The position numbers and the translations under genes were made by a program. A stretch of 64,000 nucleotides of DNA from Alphaproteobacteria bacterium (GTDB lineage: Bacteria > Pseudomonadota > Alphaproteobacteria > GCA-2731375). The notes beneath the pieces are model-generated. The model saw only the letters and a list, made by a program, of their open reading frames with translations, ran no database searches and was not told the DNA's origin. Below, piece by piece: positions 1-9,027 of the stretch. The stretch covers positions 1 through 64,000 of the forward strand of contig JAJFGG010000061.1 in NCBI GenBank assembly GCA_021776235.1, written 5' to 3'. Position 1 is the first letter of the stretch. Each line of letters opens with the position of its first letter.

Positions 1-9
1 GTCGGTCAT
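1..9 (-). CDS. Start of an unidentified leftward gene (cut by window edge)
   Basis: An ATG on the minus strand at 9-7 is preceded seven bases upstream by AGGAG, a good ribosome binding site. Only three codons (Met-Thr-Asp) lie inside the window, so the product cannot be named. The ribosome binding site lies at the edge of an inverted repeat (18-62), an arrangement seen at some transposase genes. That identity is a guess. Confidence 0.3.
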
Positions 10-17
10 GGTTCTGC

Positions 18-62
18 TCCTGTGTTGAGTGAGGTTCGGAAACCACAAATCTCAACACAGGA
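18..62. repeat. 12-bp perfect inverted repeat overlapping a ribosome binding site
   Basis: Arms at 18-29 and 51-62 are perfect reverse complements (TCCTGTGTTGAG / CTCAACACAGGA) separated by 21 bases. In the leftward transcript the second arm carries the AGGA of the ribosome binding site, so a hairpin could hide it. It could instead be part of an insertion-sequence end. Confidence 0.55.
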
Positions 63-612
63 CAGGCCAACCCGTTATCGTGCAGTCCTCACCACACGCT
101 GACAAAAATTATCGCGGGAGCGATTTAGTTCATTGGCACAAAGCGCTGGTAATCGCCTCCAACCACGACTTCCGCTAAGCCTCCAGCATCGAGCCTGATA
201 TCGGCCTAAGCTTATCGGCCGGCTTCCAGCTAGCCTGTCGACGGCCTCATATGGCCCTGAGCGTACAGAGAGTCGCTCCGAGGCCGTTTCTGCCAATCCA
301 GCCCTTTCTGTGCCCACCGGCTCCTATATCCGCCTGCTGAGGACTCTCCCTTGAACTCTAAGGGTAAGCTGGACGGCGCCTTCTGGTTTGCGGATGTTCT
401 TGGACTATCTTGATTGTCGTTTCATCGTCCGGCTCTCCCTGGCGCGTCAAGAGAACGGGGGACGAACGGGCCAAACAAAATCACACCAGGTCACAGATGC
501 GTCGTGTCGGCCGGGCAAAAACGGCGATAACCAAACCATAGGCCGCTAGTTTGACCGTCAGTCAGCGGCGCGGCGCCGGCTGTTTTGTCATGCCGGATGG
601 ATCCGCCAAAAC
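63..612. other. Intergenic stretch without a supported gene
   Basis: No reading frame here shows recognisable protein features. The longest open frame (minus strand, about 80 codons at 75-317) has arginine-rich composition typical of a non-coding frame. The stretch precedes the convergent end of the aldo/keto reductase and may be degenerate mobile-element flank. Confidence 0.5.
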
Positions 613-1599
613 CTAAGCCGCAAATCCCGCCTGCACCGTTCTGATCTGCGCCAAAGCGTCGTCCGACAGCGGCCCTTTGTTTATGGCCGCGGCTGCCTGC
701 TGTAATTCTTCAAGCGTTGCGATACCAATCTCGGTAGTTGGGAGGGCCGGATTGGAAATGACATAGCGTACCGCCAGTTCCGGCAGGCTCGCGGCATGCC
801 CAGCCTCAACCAACGGGGTGAACTGAAGGGCGCGCTGCACGTCTGTCGCGTAGTCGGTCTCTGATCCTATGGGTTCGACTGCCGGCATCCCGAGCGGGTG
901 GCGCGCCTCGCTGCCGGATAGGGCGCCGCCGGCAAGTACGCGCACGCCAATTGCACCGACGCCGTTGTCCAACGCGGCATCAAGGAGTTGGTGAAAGTCA
1001 TCGGCCGGATAACCGGCCGGCACCGCTTCGCCGGCAGATGGAACAAGCAGGTTGTAGAAAACCTGTGCGCTGCTAAAAGCGCCGCATTTAACTAATTTGT
1101 GCAGATCCTCCGCCTCGCCCTTGGCCGTAAAGCCCAAGAAGCGCGTCTTGCCTGCATCCTTCAGTTTTTCGAAGGCTGGGATGACGTCATCCAACACCTG
1201 CTCGACGTTAAGTGTGCCGCGGAAATCCGGACGGCCCAAGGTGTTGTGTAACTGAAAGATGTCCACGTAGTCGAGCTTCAGCCGCGTCAGGCTGGCATCA
1301 AGAGACCTGGCCACGGCGCCTGCAATGTCGGTCAAATCGTCATTGCCCAGGCCAACCTTGGTACTGACCACGATGCCGTCAGTGTTGCCGTTTAGGGCCC
1401 GGCCCAGGTTCGTCTCCGAAGCGCCGTTTCCGTAACTCGCCGCCGTGTCGAAAAAGTTAATGCCGTTGTCCCGTGCCCAGGCTATGGCGCGGTCCTGATC
1501 GGAGGGATCACCTTTGGTCATCAGGCCACCAACGGCGCCGCAGCCGAACGTCAAGCGGGAGACGTCGAGACCGGTGTTGCCGAAACTTCTCTTTTCCAT
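613..1599 (-). CDS. Aldo/keto reductase
   Basis: A 328-residue NADPH-dependent aldo/keto reductase of TIM-barrel fold, expected to reduce aldehydes or ketones in the cytoplasm. The catalytic tetrad is visible as Asp51 and Tyr56 (FFDTAASYG), Lys81 (STKVG) and His118 (QLHN). The N-terminal LGxTGLxVS-like segment is typical of the YdjG/L-galactose dehydrogenase-like branch. The frame stays open upstream, but the ATG at 1599 follows GAGGA at good spacing and begins directly with the family N-terminus (MEKRSFGNTG), so the longer start is rejected. The substrate is unknown. Confidence 0.9.
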   Translation of the reverse strand: MEKRSFGNTGLDVSRLTFGCGAVGGLMTKGDPSDQDRAIAWARDNGINFFDTAASYGNGASETNLGRALNGNTDGIVVSTKVGLGNDDLTDIAGAVARSLDASLTRLKLDYVDIFQLHNTLGRPDFRGTLNVEQVLDDVIPAFEKLKDAGKTRFLGFTAKGEAEDLHKLVKCGAFSSAQVFYNLLVPSAGEAVPAGYPADDFHQLLDAALDNGVGAIGVRVLAGGALSGSEARHPLGMPAVEPIGSETDYATDVQRALQFTPLVEAGHAASLPELAVRYVISNPALPTTEIGIATLEELQQAAAAINKGPLSDDALAQIRTVQAGFAA

Positions 1600-1826
1600 C
1601 ACGGATTTCCTCTGACAATTCCCAACCGGAACACTGCCACAAAAGATTATGGGCAACAATCTTTGCATTCCGCCCGATCCGGTACCGCAGTGGGAGCAAA
1701 AGTGACGATAGAAGCCTGACTTGAGTACGTTGTAATCAACTGATCGGTGCGGTTTGGCGGTAAGAGCCTTGTACCAACCTGCGCTGATAGGAACCCATAG
1801 AGATCGCCTCCTTCGGCAGCGACTGT

Positions 1827-2762
1827 TCAATACCCTGCCGCGATATCAATTTCCTGCAAGTGAGTACCACCGGCTTCAAGACGCCGAATGTTGGCAGTGA
1901 TTTCCGTCACCAGTCGTGCGACCGTCGGCCGCCGCGCCACGTGTGGCATGACAGTGACCTTGGGATGCAGCCAGAGCGGGCTCTCGGGGGGCAAAGGCTC
2001 GGGCCAGTGAGCGTCGAGGGCGGCGTATGACAATTGTCCAGTATCGAGCGCATCGATCAAATCCTCATTGATCACATGTCGGCCACGCCCGACGTTAACA
2101 AGCATCGCGCCTTTCGGCATCATGGCGAAGGTGCGGGCGCAGAATATGCCCTCCGTTTCCGCCGTGAGCGGCAACAGGCAGACGGCGATGTCGGTTTGCC
2201 TGAGAAAAGGCTCAAGCTGATCGGGGCCGTGAAAAATTGGAACTTCGGCGTCCTCTTTCGGCGTTCGGACCCACGCCGAGACATTGAATTCCAGTGATCT
2301 TAGAACCAACGCCGGCGCCTTGGCCATCATGCCGTAGCCCAGGAACCCAATGCGCCTTTCCTCCGGTCTCTTTATCGGACCCCGGTGCCATTCCCGCTTC
2401 GCCTGGCGTGCCTGATAGTCGGGCATATCGCGATGGAAACGAAGCACGTGCATGATGACGTATTCCGTCATCATCGGGTCACCGCCCGAGGGCTCCAGCT
2501 TGCCAAGTGGCACGTTCGGTAGTTTTGGATGGTTGACAAAGTCATCCACGCCCGCCGAGCGCGTGAACATGGCTTTCAAGTTTGGAAGTGGCGGGAGAAT
2601 GTCGAAATCAGGGTGCATGAATGCGAGATATTCGATATCCGTCAGCACGCCCGCATCGGGCCAAATACGAATTTCCAAATTGGGAAGCTGTTCTTCGAAC
2701 GCATCGCGCCACGCTTCAGCGTTTCCAATAAATTTATCCAGGTTCACGATAAGTAGTGCCAC
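1827..2762 (-). CDS. D-2-hydroxyacid dehydrogenase, glyoxylate/hydroxypyruvate reductase A-like
   Basis: A 311-residue NAD(P)-dependent D-isomer 2-hydroxyacid dehydrogenase of the GhrA type, which reduces glyoxylate or hydroxypyruvate. The Rossmann turn is at 141-149 (LGYGMMAKA), the substrate-binding arginine lies in VNVGRGRHV near 226, the catalytic Glu is in WPEPLPPESP near 255 and the His is at 274 (MPHVARR). The nucleotide loop lacks the usual third glycine (GYGMMA rather than GxGxxG), which is tolerated in GhrA relatives. It lies on the same strand as the aldo/keto reductase but about 225 bp upstream of that gene's start, so co-transcription is uncertain. Confidence 0.88.
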   Translation of the reverse strand: MALLIVNLDKFIGNAEAWRDAFEEQLPNLEIRIWPDAGVLTDIEYLAFMHPDFDILPPLPNLKAMFTRSAGVDDFVNHPKLPNVPLGKLEPSGGDPMMTEYVIMHVLRFHRDMPDYQARQAKREWHRGPIKRPEERRIGFLGYGMMAKAPALVLRSLEFNVSAWVRTPKEDAEVPIFHGPDQLEPFLRQTDIAVCLLPLTAETEGIFCARTFAMMPKGAMLVNVGRGRHVINEDLIDALDTGQLSYAALDAHWPEPLPPESPLWLHPKVTVMPHVARRPTVARLVTEITANIRRLEAGGTHLQEIDIAAGY

Positions 2763-2894
2763 GGGCCCTCCTTGACTTGTTCCCTATGTTGTCCTTCAGC
2801 GAAATCGGTTGACGACACCCTGCCGCCCGCGCCGGCGTCAATGCGTCTGAGCGCTTTTTTACAGGGCATCGCGATCACGAATGATGCACCTCAC

Positions 2895-3998
2895 TTACGC
2901 CTTGATGCCAAGCAGCCCGGCGGCTGTGCCGCCAAGGATCGCGATTTTCTCGGCATCGGTCAGGCCGGGAGTTTCAAGGATCAGATCGATCGCCGTCGTC
3001 GTCCACGGATAGGGATAGTCGGTTCCCACCATGAGTTGGCTGGCGCCGACTTCGGCCGCCAGATGGCGTACGCCTTCGGGCCGGAACACCATGGTGTCGT
3101 AGTACATCTGCTTGAGATACTCTGATGGGCGTTTCTTGATGGCGCCATGGGGACCGCCAGGAGATAGGTCAGGGCGAACAGGGCCACCTCGATCAAAACG
3201 GCCCGCATAGGAGGGCATGAAACCGCCCGCGTGGGCCGCACAGATCTTGAGGCCTGGGTATCTGTCGAGGGTGCCCTCGAAAATCAGATGCGAGAGCGCA
3301 ATCGTGGTTTCGAGAGGATTGCCGATCACGTTGCTGAGATAACCATTGCCTTTAAACCGCGAGCCCAACTGTGCCGGCGCCCCGTCGCCCTGTGGATGAA
3401 TAAAGGCGAGCACGCCCAGCTCCTCGACCTTGGCCCAAAACGGGTTAAATGCCGGGTCGCTGATTTCCTCGCCGGCGACATTGCCGCCGATGGCCACGCC
3501 GCGCAGGCCGTATTTCTTCACGCCGTCTTCAAGCTGTTGGGCCGCGAGATCTGGAAACTGCAGAGCGACCGACGCGAAAGCCACGAACCGGTCTGCATTC
3601 TTCGCACAGGCTTCGGCAAGCGTCTGATTTTGAAGCTCGATGATTTTTCCGGCTAGATCGCGATCATCAACCCGGTACCAATTGGGATTGATGCTCAACG
3701 CCTCAATATCAATGCCCTGCTCATCCATGCTCTTGATGCGCAAGTCGACCTCGGTCGCCATATCAAGGTCGGTTCGCAGCCCCGGCCCGGCAAGTTCATG
3801 GCCCATCAGCGCCAGTGCCTCGGGCACCGCACAGTGCGCATGGATGTCCACGGTCCTCACGCGTTTGCCGTTGACGACGACTTCGCGGCGTCTCGGTTGT
3901 TCGTCTGTGGCCGGCCCCGCTCCCAAACCACAGGCAACAAACACCAAGTCATCCTTGGAACCAGCCGTTGAAGTGGCGATCTCCGTGCGATGTGTCAT
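2895..3998 (-). CDS. Amidohydrolase family protein (ACMSD-like)
   Basis: A 367-residue metal-dependent amidohydrolase of the amidohydrolase-2 group, which includes aminocarboxymuconate-semialdehyde decarboxylase and related ring-cleavage product decarboxylases or hydrolases. The metal ligands are visible: HxH at 53-55 (VDIHAHC), a mid-barrel His in FIHPQGD, a second His in CAAHAGG and a late Asp in VGTDYPYPW. The first 40 residues precede the barrel and include a short hydrophobic stretch ending VACGLG, which is not a convincing signal peptide. The substrate is unknown. It shares orientation with the two dehydrogenases downstream. Confidence 0.88.
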   Translation of the reverse strand: MTHRTEIATSTAGSKDDLVFVACGLGAGPATDEQPRRREVVVNGKRVRTVDIHAHCAVPEALALMGHELAGPGLRTDLDMATEVDLRIKSMDEQGIDIEALSINPNWYRVDDRDLAGKIIELQNQTLAEACAKNADRFVAFASVALQFPDLAAQQLEDGVKKYGLRGVAIGGNVAGEEISDPAFNPFWAKVEELGVLAFIHPQGDGAPAQLGSRFKGNGYLSNVIGNPLETTIALSHLIFEGTLDRYPGLKICAAHAGGFMPSYAGRFDRGGPVRPDLSPGGPHGAIKKRPSEYLKQMYYDTMVFRPEGVRHLAAEVGASQLMVGTDYPYPWTTTAIDLILETPGLTDAEKIAILGGTAAGLLGIKA

Positions 3999-4277
3999 GG
4001 TGCGCTATGCCCCCAATTTCTAAACTGTGGATACTATCGGCCGCTTTATCGTCGCAAGCAATGAGCGGCCGGGTCCGCTGAGTTTACTCGGACCGGGCAT
4101 TCTGTCGGCGCAAATATATTCGAGACGTCAGATAGGTACTCCCGGCAAGAATTTCCAGGTTATCAAATTGCGCCATTCCGACAATGCGGCAAGGCGAAGT
4201 AATAGATTGTTGTCTTGTGTTGTTGTGGCGCATCTGATGCTGCACGCTGCAATTGGCTGTGCGAACGACTACGACAG
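3999..4277. other. Intergenic stretch upstream of the amidohydrolase
   Basis: About 280 bases with AT-richer patches and no supported reading frame. It must hold the promoter of the leftward amidohydrolase. A weak dyad (GGTCCG ... CGGACC around 4074-4097) is visible but not clearly functional. Confidence 0.4.
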
Positions 4278-4517
4278 CTATGCCGGAGCACGGTCCAGAA
4301 TCGCTTGCAGCGTCGCCGCACCTTTCACTCCCTTCGCCGAGACGTGGCCGCCGTCGGCAATCCGCTTGCGCTGGGCCTCCTCCCAATGTTGGCCATCGAA
4401 GAAGCGTGGCGGTTTCATGGATGGTCCATCGATGTCGTCCAGGCATCTCGCGTTCACGGTGACCTTATCGGGTTGCGAGCGGGGCACGTGGAAAGCAGCG
4501 ATGCCGCAATGCGAGCA
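4278..4517 (-). pseudogene. C-terminal remnant of a GFA-family (glutathione-dependent formaldehyde-activating) protein
   Basis: In one minus-strand frame the translation reads CSHCGIAAFHVPRS followed by DKVTVNARCLDD and FFDGQHWEEA. This is the last third of a GFA/CENP-V-type zinc-binding protein: the second CxxC pair, then the VNxRCLDD and FDGxxWE signature. Upstream in the same frame there is no GFA sequence, and the segment runs into the 3' end of the hydrolase gene. The N-terminal half with the first zinc cysteines is missing. It looks like a deletion remnant, although a GTG at 4487 would allow a 69-residue product. Confidence 0.6.
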
Positions 4518-4545
4518 AAGGCCTTCTCGGCCATCGCAGGGTGCG

Positions 4546-5313
4546 CTATTCCGCTGCCTTCGCCAGGACCGCGGGGGCGTTCGTTGCCATGAAGCCGCGG
4601 ACGTGGCGGAGGGCGAGCGCGATCTTTCGATCGTTCTCTTTCCAGGGATAAAGGCTGACCTGTGCGTTCGGCGCCAGCAGCGCCGTCTCCATCGCCGTCG
4701 CGTAGGGGTGCGCCGGGATGTCGTCCGGCAGGATTAGCACCGGTGTCCGGCAATTCCGCACAAAGTCGCGGTCGACGGTGAATACGAAATCCGCCCGCTT
4801 CGTGTACATGTTGTTGAGGAACTCCGAAATCATTTCCATGCTGATCTCGGGCCGCCGCTTATTGAACTCTGGTGCCCAGCCGTTGATGTTGTTGTTGTAG
4901 TAGATGTCCGGATGGCTGGAGATGTAGCCGCTCGGGTGCACCAGCGTAGCGGCGGCGACCCGGTCGCCCGCCTGTTTCAGCAGGTTCCAGATCATGGGGC
5001 CAGCAATGCAGAAGCCTAGCACCATGAAGCGGTCGATACCGAGGTGGTCCATCAGGCCCAACTGGTCGTCGGTGAAGCCGTCCCAGGTCCGTTCGATTTC
5101 GAGCGGGCCCTCCGTCTGGCCGCCATTGGCGTTGCGCAGGTCCAGCGCGATCACGCGATAGGTGTCGCTGAATTCCTCGAGCGGATTGAAGACGTGGTTG
5201 GCGAGCCCCGCTATGGTCGCGTTCAGGCCGCCGCCGGGAATGACCAGCAGTGGGAAGCCGGAACCGGCCTCCTCGTAATGGATCTGCACGGGACCGTTTT
5301 CATAGATTGGCAT
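4546..5313 (-). CDS. Alpha/beta hydrolase with cysteine at the nucleophile position
   Basis: A 255-residue alpha/beta-hydrolase. An oxyanion-type GGG is near 27-29 (VIPGGGLN), and the nucleophile elbow near 100-104 reads LGFCIAG, placing Cys102 where most family members have Ser. Dienelactone hydrolases also use cysteine there. Late Asp and His candidates lie in LPDDIPAHPYATA. The ATG at 5313 follows AAAGGAG and opens with MPIYENGPVQIHYEE, a common family start, so the upstream in-frame start at 5385 is rejected. It is divergent from the yghU-like gene across about 160 bp. The substrate is unknown. Confidence 0.82.
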   Translation of the reverse strand: MPIYENGPVQIHYEEAGSGFPLLVIPGGGLNATIAGLANHVFNPLEEFSDTYRVIALDLRNANGGQTEGPLEIERTWDGFTDDQLGLMDHLGIDRFMVLGFCIAGPMIWNLLKQAGDRVAAATLVHPSGYISSHPDIYYNNNINGWAPEFNKRRPEISMEMISEFLNNMYTKRADFVFTVDRDFVRNCRTPVLILPDDIPAHPYATAMETALLAPNAQVSLYPWKENDRKIALALRHVRGFMATNAPAVLAKAAE

Positions 5314-5472
5314 GGCGGTTCTCCTTTCCCGATGAGGTATACTGCGTTTATACAAGTGGTTTCCATACTGCACGAGTACGATCATGCCTATCAGATAGGT
5401 TCCATTCGCCGCGTCGGCCCCTCATATGGTATCGCTGATCGCAGCTACGACACCCGGAACGGAGTTCGCACT

Positions 5473-6342
5473 ATGACAAAAACCTACACACCGCCGAAAG
5501 TCTGGAAATGGGAAGCCCAGAAGCAGGGACGCTTTACCAGTACCAACCGCCCGATCGCCGGCGCGACGCACGACAAGGAATTGCCCATCGGCAAGCACCC
5601 GCTGCAGCTCTATTCGCTGGGCACGCCAAACGGCGTGAAGGTCACGGTGCTGCTGGAGGAGCTGTTGGCGCGGGGCCATGCGGGCGCTGAATACGACGCC
5701 TGGCTGATCCGCATCGGCGACGGCGACCAGTTTGGCAGCGGTTTTGTCGCGGTGAACCCGAACTCCAAGATCCCGGCGCTGATGGACCACAGCACCAATC
5801 CTCCAACCCGGGTCTTCGAGTCCGGCGCGATGCTGCTGTACCTGGCCGAGAAATTCGGCGAATTCCTGCCGAGCGATCCGGCGCAGCGGGCGGAATGCCT
5901 GTCCTGGCTGTTCTGGCAGATGGGCAGCACGCCATATCTCGGCGGCGGCTTTGGCCATTTCTACGCCTACGCGGAGGAAAAACAGCAATACCCCATCGAC
6001 CGCTACACGATGGAAACCAAGCGCCAGCTCGACGTGCTCGACCGGCGCCTGGCCGACAACCGCTATATGTGCGGTGACGAATACACCATCGCCGATATGG
6101 CGATCTGGCCGTGGTACGGCGGGATGGTCATCTTCGATCAGTACGAGGCGGAGGAATTCCTCGATGCCAAGAGCTACGCCAATGTGCTGCGCTGGGCGGA
6201 GGAAATCCACGCCCGTGAGCCGGTCAAGCGCGGCCGCATGGTTAACCGAATGCGCGGCGAACCGCGCGAACAGCTGCGCGAACGCCATGACGCTGGGGAT
6301 TTCGAAACCATGACGCAGGACAAAGTCGAGGCGGCGGACTGA
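5473..6342 (+). CDS. yghU: Glutathione S-transferase family disulfide-bond oxidoreductase, YghU type
   Basis: A 289-residue protein matching the length and landmark sequences of YghU, a Nu-class GST with GSH-dependent disulfide-bond reductase and peroxidase activity. Diagnostic pieces are LYSLGTPNGVKVTVLLEEL around 47-65 (GSH site), VNPNSKIPALMDH and RVFESGAMLLYLAEKFG in the thioredoxin-like half, and CGDEYTIADMAIWPW in the helical half. The ATG at 5473 follows GGAG and gives the family length. The frame is open much further upstream only because it overlaps the divergent hydrolase. Confidence 0.93.
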   Translation: MTKTYTPPKVWKWEAQKQGRFTSTNRPIAGATHDKELPIGKHPLQLYSLGTPNGVKVTVLLEELLARGHAGAEYDAWLIRIGDGDQFGSGFVAVNPNSKIPALMDHSTNPPTRVFESGAMLLYLAEKFGEFLPSDPAQRAECLSWLFWQMGSTPYLGGGFGHFYAYAEEKQQYPIDRYTMETKRQLDVLDRRLADNRYMCGDEYTIADMAIWPWYGGMVIFDQYEAEEFLDAKSYANVLRWAEEIHAREPVKRGRMVNRMRGEPREQLRERHDAGDFETMTQDKVEAAD

Positions 6343-6530
6343 AGCGGGCGCAGCGAGGGCGTTTGAGTGGGCACTGACAACGAAAATGTTTAGTCTTGTT
6401 TACATCACTACGTCGGATGCCAACTAAGCGGCATGCTCAAAACCCCATAAAACGCCACTCGATTGTCTCGTAAATCAACGCTGGCCATCGCTAAAATAAT
6501 ATCGCCAGGAACGTAAGTCGTGGAGAAAGC

Positions 6531-8000
6531 ATGAAACCGCAGAATATGCTTTTCATCATGTCGGATGAGCACAGCAATCAGACGATGGGTTGTTCGGGGC
6601 ATCCTATGGTCAGGACGCCTAGTCTCGACGCGCTTGCTGCACGCGGCACACGCTTTACGGCAGCCTACACGCCGTCGCCGATCTGTGTTCCGGCTCGCGC
6701 GGCGCTGGCAACCGGGCGTTATCCGCATCAGACCCAAAACTGGTGCAACGGCACACCTTATTTTGGCGAAATCAAGGGCTGGAACCACCGGTTACAGGAA
6801 CAGGGCCAGCGCGTGGTGTCGATTGGCAAACTGCATTATCGGAACGAAACCGACGATACCGGCTTCGACGAACAGATCATCCCGATGCATGTGGTCAACG
6901 GTGTCGGCGATGTCGCCGGTGCGGTCCGCGATCAACTGCCGCTACCGGTGCGCTATCAGTGCAGGAAACTGTCCGAAGGGGTCGGGGAAGGCGACTCCCC
7001 GTACCTGCAGTATGACCGCGATATTCTCCGGGAAAGCTGCAACTGGCTACAGGAGGAAGCTACCAGGCACACCGACAAGCCCTGGGTGCTTTTTGTGTCC
7101 TTCGTCTGCCCGCATTTTCCGCTGGTGGCGCCGCCGGAATTCTACCAGCTGTACGACCGCTCCCGCCTTCCCGAAATGAAGGCAACGCCCGGTTCCGGTT
7201 ACCAACGCCATCCTTGGATCGAAACGCTCGCACAATGCCAGATTTACGATCGATATTTTACCGACGAGACCCGGTCAAAAGCCCGCGCTGCCTATCTCGG
7301 AATGGTGAGTTTCCTGGACGACAATATTGGTACGCTATTGCGCACGCTTGAGGAAACCGGTCTCGCGGGTGATACGCGGGTCATTTATACCAGCGATCAC
7401 GGCGACAATCTCGGCGCGCGCGGTCTTTGGGGGAAGTCCAATTTCTACGAAGAAGCTGCCGGCATTCCCCTCATCATGACCGGCGACGGGGTGCCCGTGG
7501 GGAAGGTCCGCAATACGGCCGCCAGCCTACTCGATTGTTACCCGACGATCCTCGAGGGTGCCGGGATCGAACTGACGGACGAAGAAGAAAACCTGCCGGG
7601 GCAATCGCTCTATGACATCGCCACCGCGGGCGACGATTTTACCCGCGCTGTCGGTGGGGAGTACCATGCGGCCGGCGCCGCCTCGGGCGCTTTCATGATA
7701 CGGCAGGGCCGCTACAAATACGTCCATTATGTCGGTTACCCGCCCGAACTTTTCGACCTGGAAACCGATCCAGAGGAAATGAACAATATGGCCGACAGCG
7801 CCGATGCCGCTGGGATACGTGAGGGATTGGAGAGAACACTGCGTTCAATGTTTGACCCGGAAGCCATCGATAAACGGGCGCATGACGATCAGGCGGCGCT
7901 TGTTGCCAAACATGGCGGGCGTGACGCCGTGCTCAATCGCGGCAGCTTCAGTGGAACACCGATACCTGGCGAAACGGCGGAATTTATCAGCTCGAACTAG
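6531..8000 (+). CDS. Sulfatase (arylsulfatase/choline-sulfatase family)
   Basis: A 489-residue type I sulfatase that would hydrolyse a sulfate ester. The activation signature CVPAR lies at 52-56 (SPICVPARAALATGRYP). Cys52 would be oxidised to formylglycine, so an FGE-type enzyme is needed elsewhere in the genome. Metal-site residues are in IMSDEHSN near 10-13 and TSDHGDNLGARG near 285-295. There is no signal peptide, so the enzyme is probably cytoplasmic, as is usual for choline-sulfatase-like proteins. It stands alone with no transporter beside it, and the substrate is not predictable. Confidence 0.92.
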   Translation: MKPQNMLFIMSDEHSNQTMGCSGHPMVRTPSLDALAARGTRFTAAYTPSPICVPARAALATGRYPHQTQNWCNGTPYFGEIKGWNHRLQEQGQRVVSIGKLHYRNETDDTGFDEQIIPMHVVNGVGDVAGAVRDQLPLPVRYQCRKLSEGVGEGDSPYLQYDRDILRESCNWLQEEATRHTDKPWVLFVSFVCPHFPLVAPPEFYQLYDRSRLPEMKATPGSGYQRHPWIETLAQCQIYDRYFTDETRSKARAAYLGMVSFLDDNIGTLLRTLEETGLAGDTRVIYTSDHGDNLGARGLWGKSNFYEEAAGIPLIMTGDGVPVGKVRNTAASLLDCYPTILEGAGIELTDEEENLPGQSLYDIATAGDDFTRAVGGEYHAAGAASGAFMIRQGRYKYVHYVGYPPELFDLETDPEEMNNMADSADAAGIREGLERTLRSMFDPEAIDKRAHDDQAALVAKHGGRDAVLNRGSFSGTPIPGETAEFISSN

Positions 8001-8080
8001 TCGGAGCACTTCCGGGTATGGTAGTTTCGCGCAGAATATGAGGTCAGGCTGCCATTCGCTTGCCACACACAGTTCGACAA

Positions 8081-8725
8081 TCAGTTTGCAGGCGGGATGG
8101 TTTCCCGTATCGATGGCCGTTCGCTGAAGCGGTCTACCCAGTTGCTCAAATTACTGCGGTCGCTACGCCATTCGAATTCGGGTGGGTGGCCTTCGCTAAC
8201 ATCCAATTTCGGGTTGGGCCAATGCCAATAGGGCGGCAATGCGCAGGCCAGCAACAGTTGGGCAATGGACAAAGGACCGTCAAACAGACCGGCGGCGACG
8301 TCTTTATCCAGGGCATCCGCTAAGCGATGGGCACGGGCGGTTTCGTGCTCGATGATGGTGGGGGAACGCTCGTTGACGGGCCGGTAGAATTCCCGGCCCC
8401 AGACCGAGATGCCGTCGAGCAGGCTCCGCACCCTGGCTTCCAAGCGCAAGGCGGGCCATCGGTTTTTATCATAAGGGATATCAAAGATCGGCGCACCGTC
8501 CAGGAGATCCAGATAGGTGCAGATCAGCGCTGAATCTTCAAAAATCACGCCAGCATCCGTGACCAGGGTCGGAACCCGACCCGACGGATTGATGGAGTAG
8601 AGGGGGCTGTCCGGTGTGCGGGTCTGGATTGGCGTTACGGCGACGCGGTCCTGCAGCCGCTTTTCAATGATCACGGCACGAACCAGTCGGGAATAGGGCG
8701 AACTCAAGGTCACATAAAGTTTCAT
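8081..8725 (-). CDS. Glutathione S-transferase family protein
   Basis: A 214-residue two-domain GST. The N-terminal thioredoxin-like domain begins KLYVTLSSPYSRLVRAV, with a Ser at the usual catalytic position, and continues to NPSGRVPTLV with its cis-proline and to FEDSALICTYLD, the GSH gamma-glutamyl site. The C-terminal half is helical. It is convergent with the sulfatase gene. The role (detoxification or a specific degradation step) cannot be read from context. Confidence 0.88.
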   Translation of the reverse strand: MKLYVTLSSPYSRLVRAVIIEKRLQDRVAVTPIQTRTPDSPLYSINPSGRVPTLVTDAGVIFEDSALICTYLDLLDGAPIFDIPYDKNRWPALRLEARVRSLLDGISVWGREFYRPVNERSPTIIEHETARAHRLADALDKDVAAGLFDGPLSIAQLLLACALPPYWHWPNPKLDVSEGHPPEFEWRSDRSNLSNWVDRFSERPSIRETIPPAN

Positions 8726-9027
8726 TTATTGATCTTATGTCATTAATGAGGGCAGGGGTCGTTGGCTGCCGCGTATTCGGCTAACAGCTTCGTCATGGCG
8801 GATCGTAGCTGAAAACGTCGCGGTGAGTATGGGGTGTGCCAAATTGGAGGCGCACCTTCGCGCCGAAGGTCTTTGGTAATGCTGGGAATGTCTGCTGCTG
8901 CGCCTGCGTCGCCGCCTCAGCGTTGCGCCGCAGGGACTGATCAGCTCGATGAGCCAGAGTATGGGGCTGCTCCGTCCGTCGCCTGCGGCTGGACTCGGGC
9001 GGGGCTTCACAACCCGCGGTATCTTGC
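8726..9027. other. Intergenic stretch with a short hairpin
   Basis: About 300 bases between two leftward genes with no supported frame. It contains a perfect 7-bp hairpin at 8854-8870 (ACCTTCG, loop CGC, CGAAGGT) without a T-run. The open frames here have the arginine/proline-rich composition of non-coding sequence. Confidence 0.4.

Noticed and set aside
75-317. 80-codon leftward ORF near the window start
   Set aside because: Arginine-rich, no ribosome binding site and no recognisable family.
4027-4737. 236-codon forward ORF over the GFA remnant
   Set aside because: Composition is Arg/Ser/Cys-rich. The minus strand carries the recognisable GFA and hydrolase sequence.
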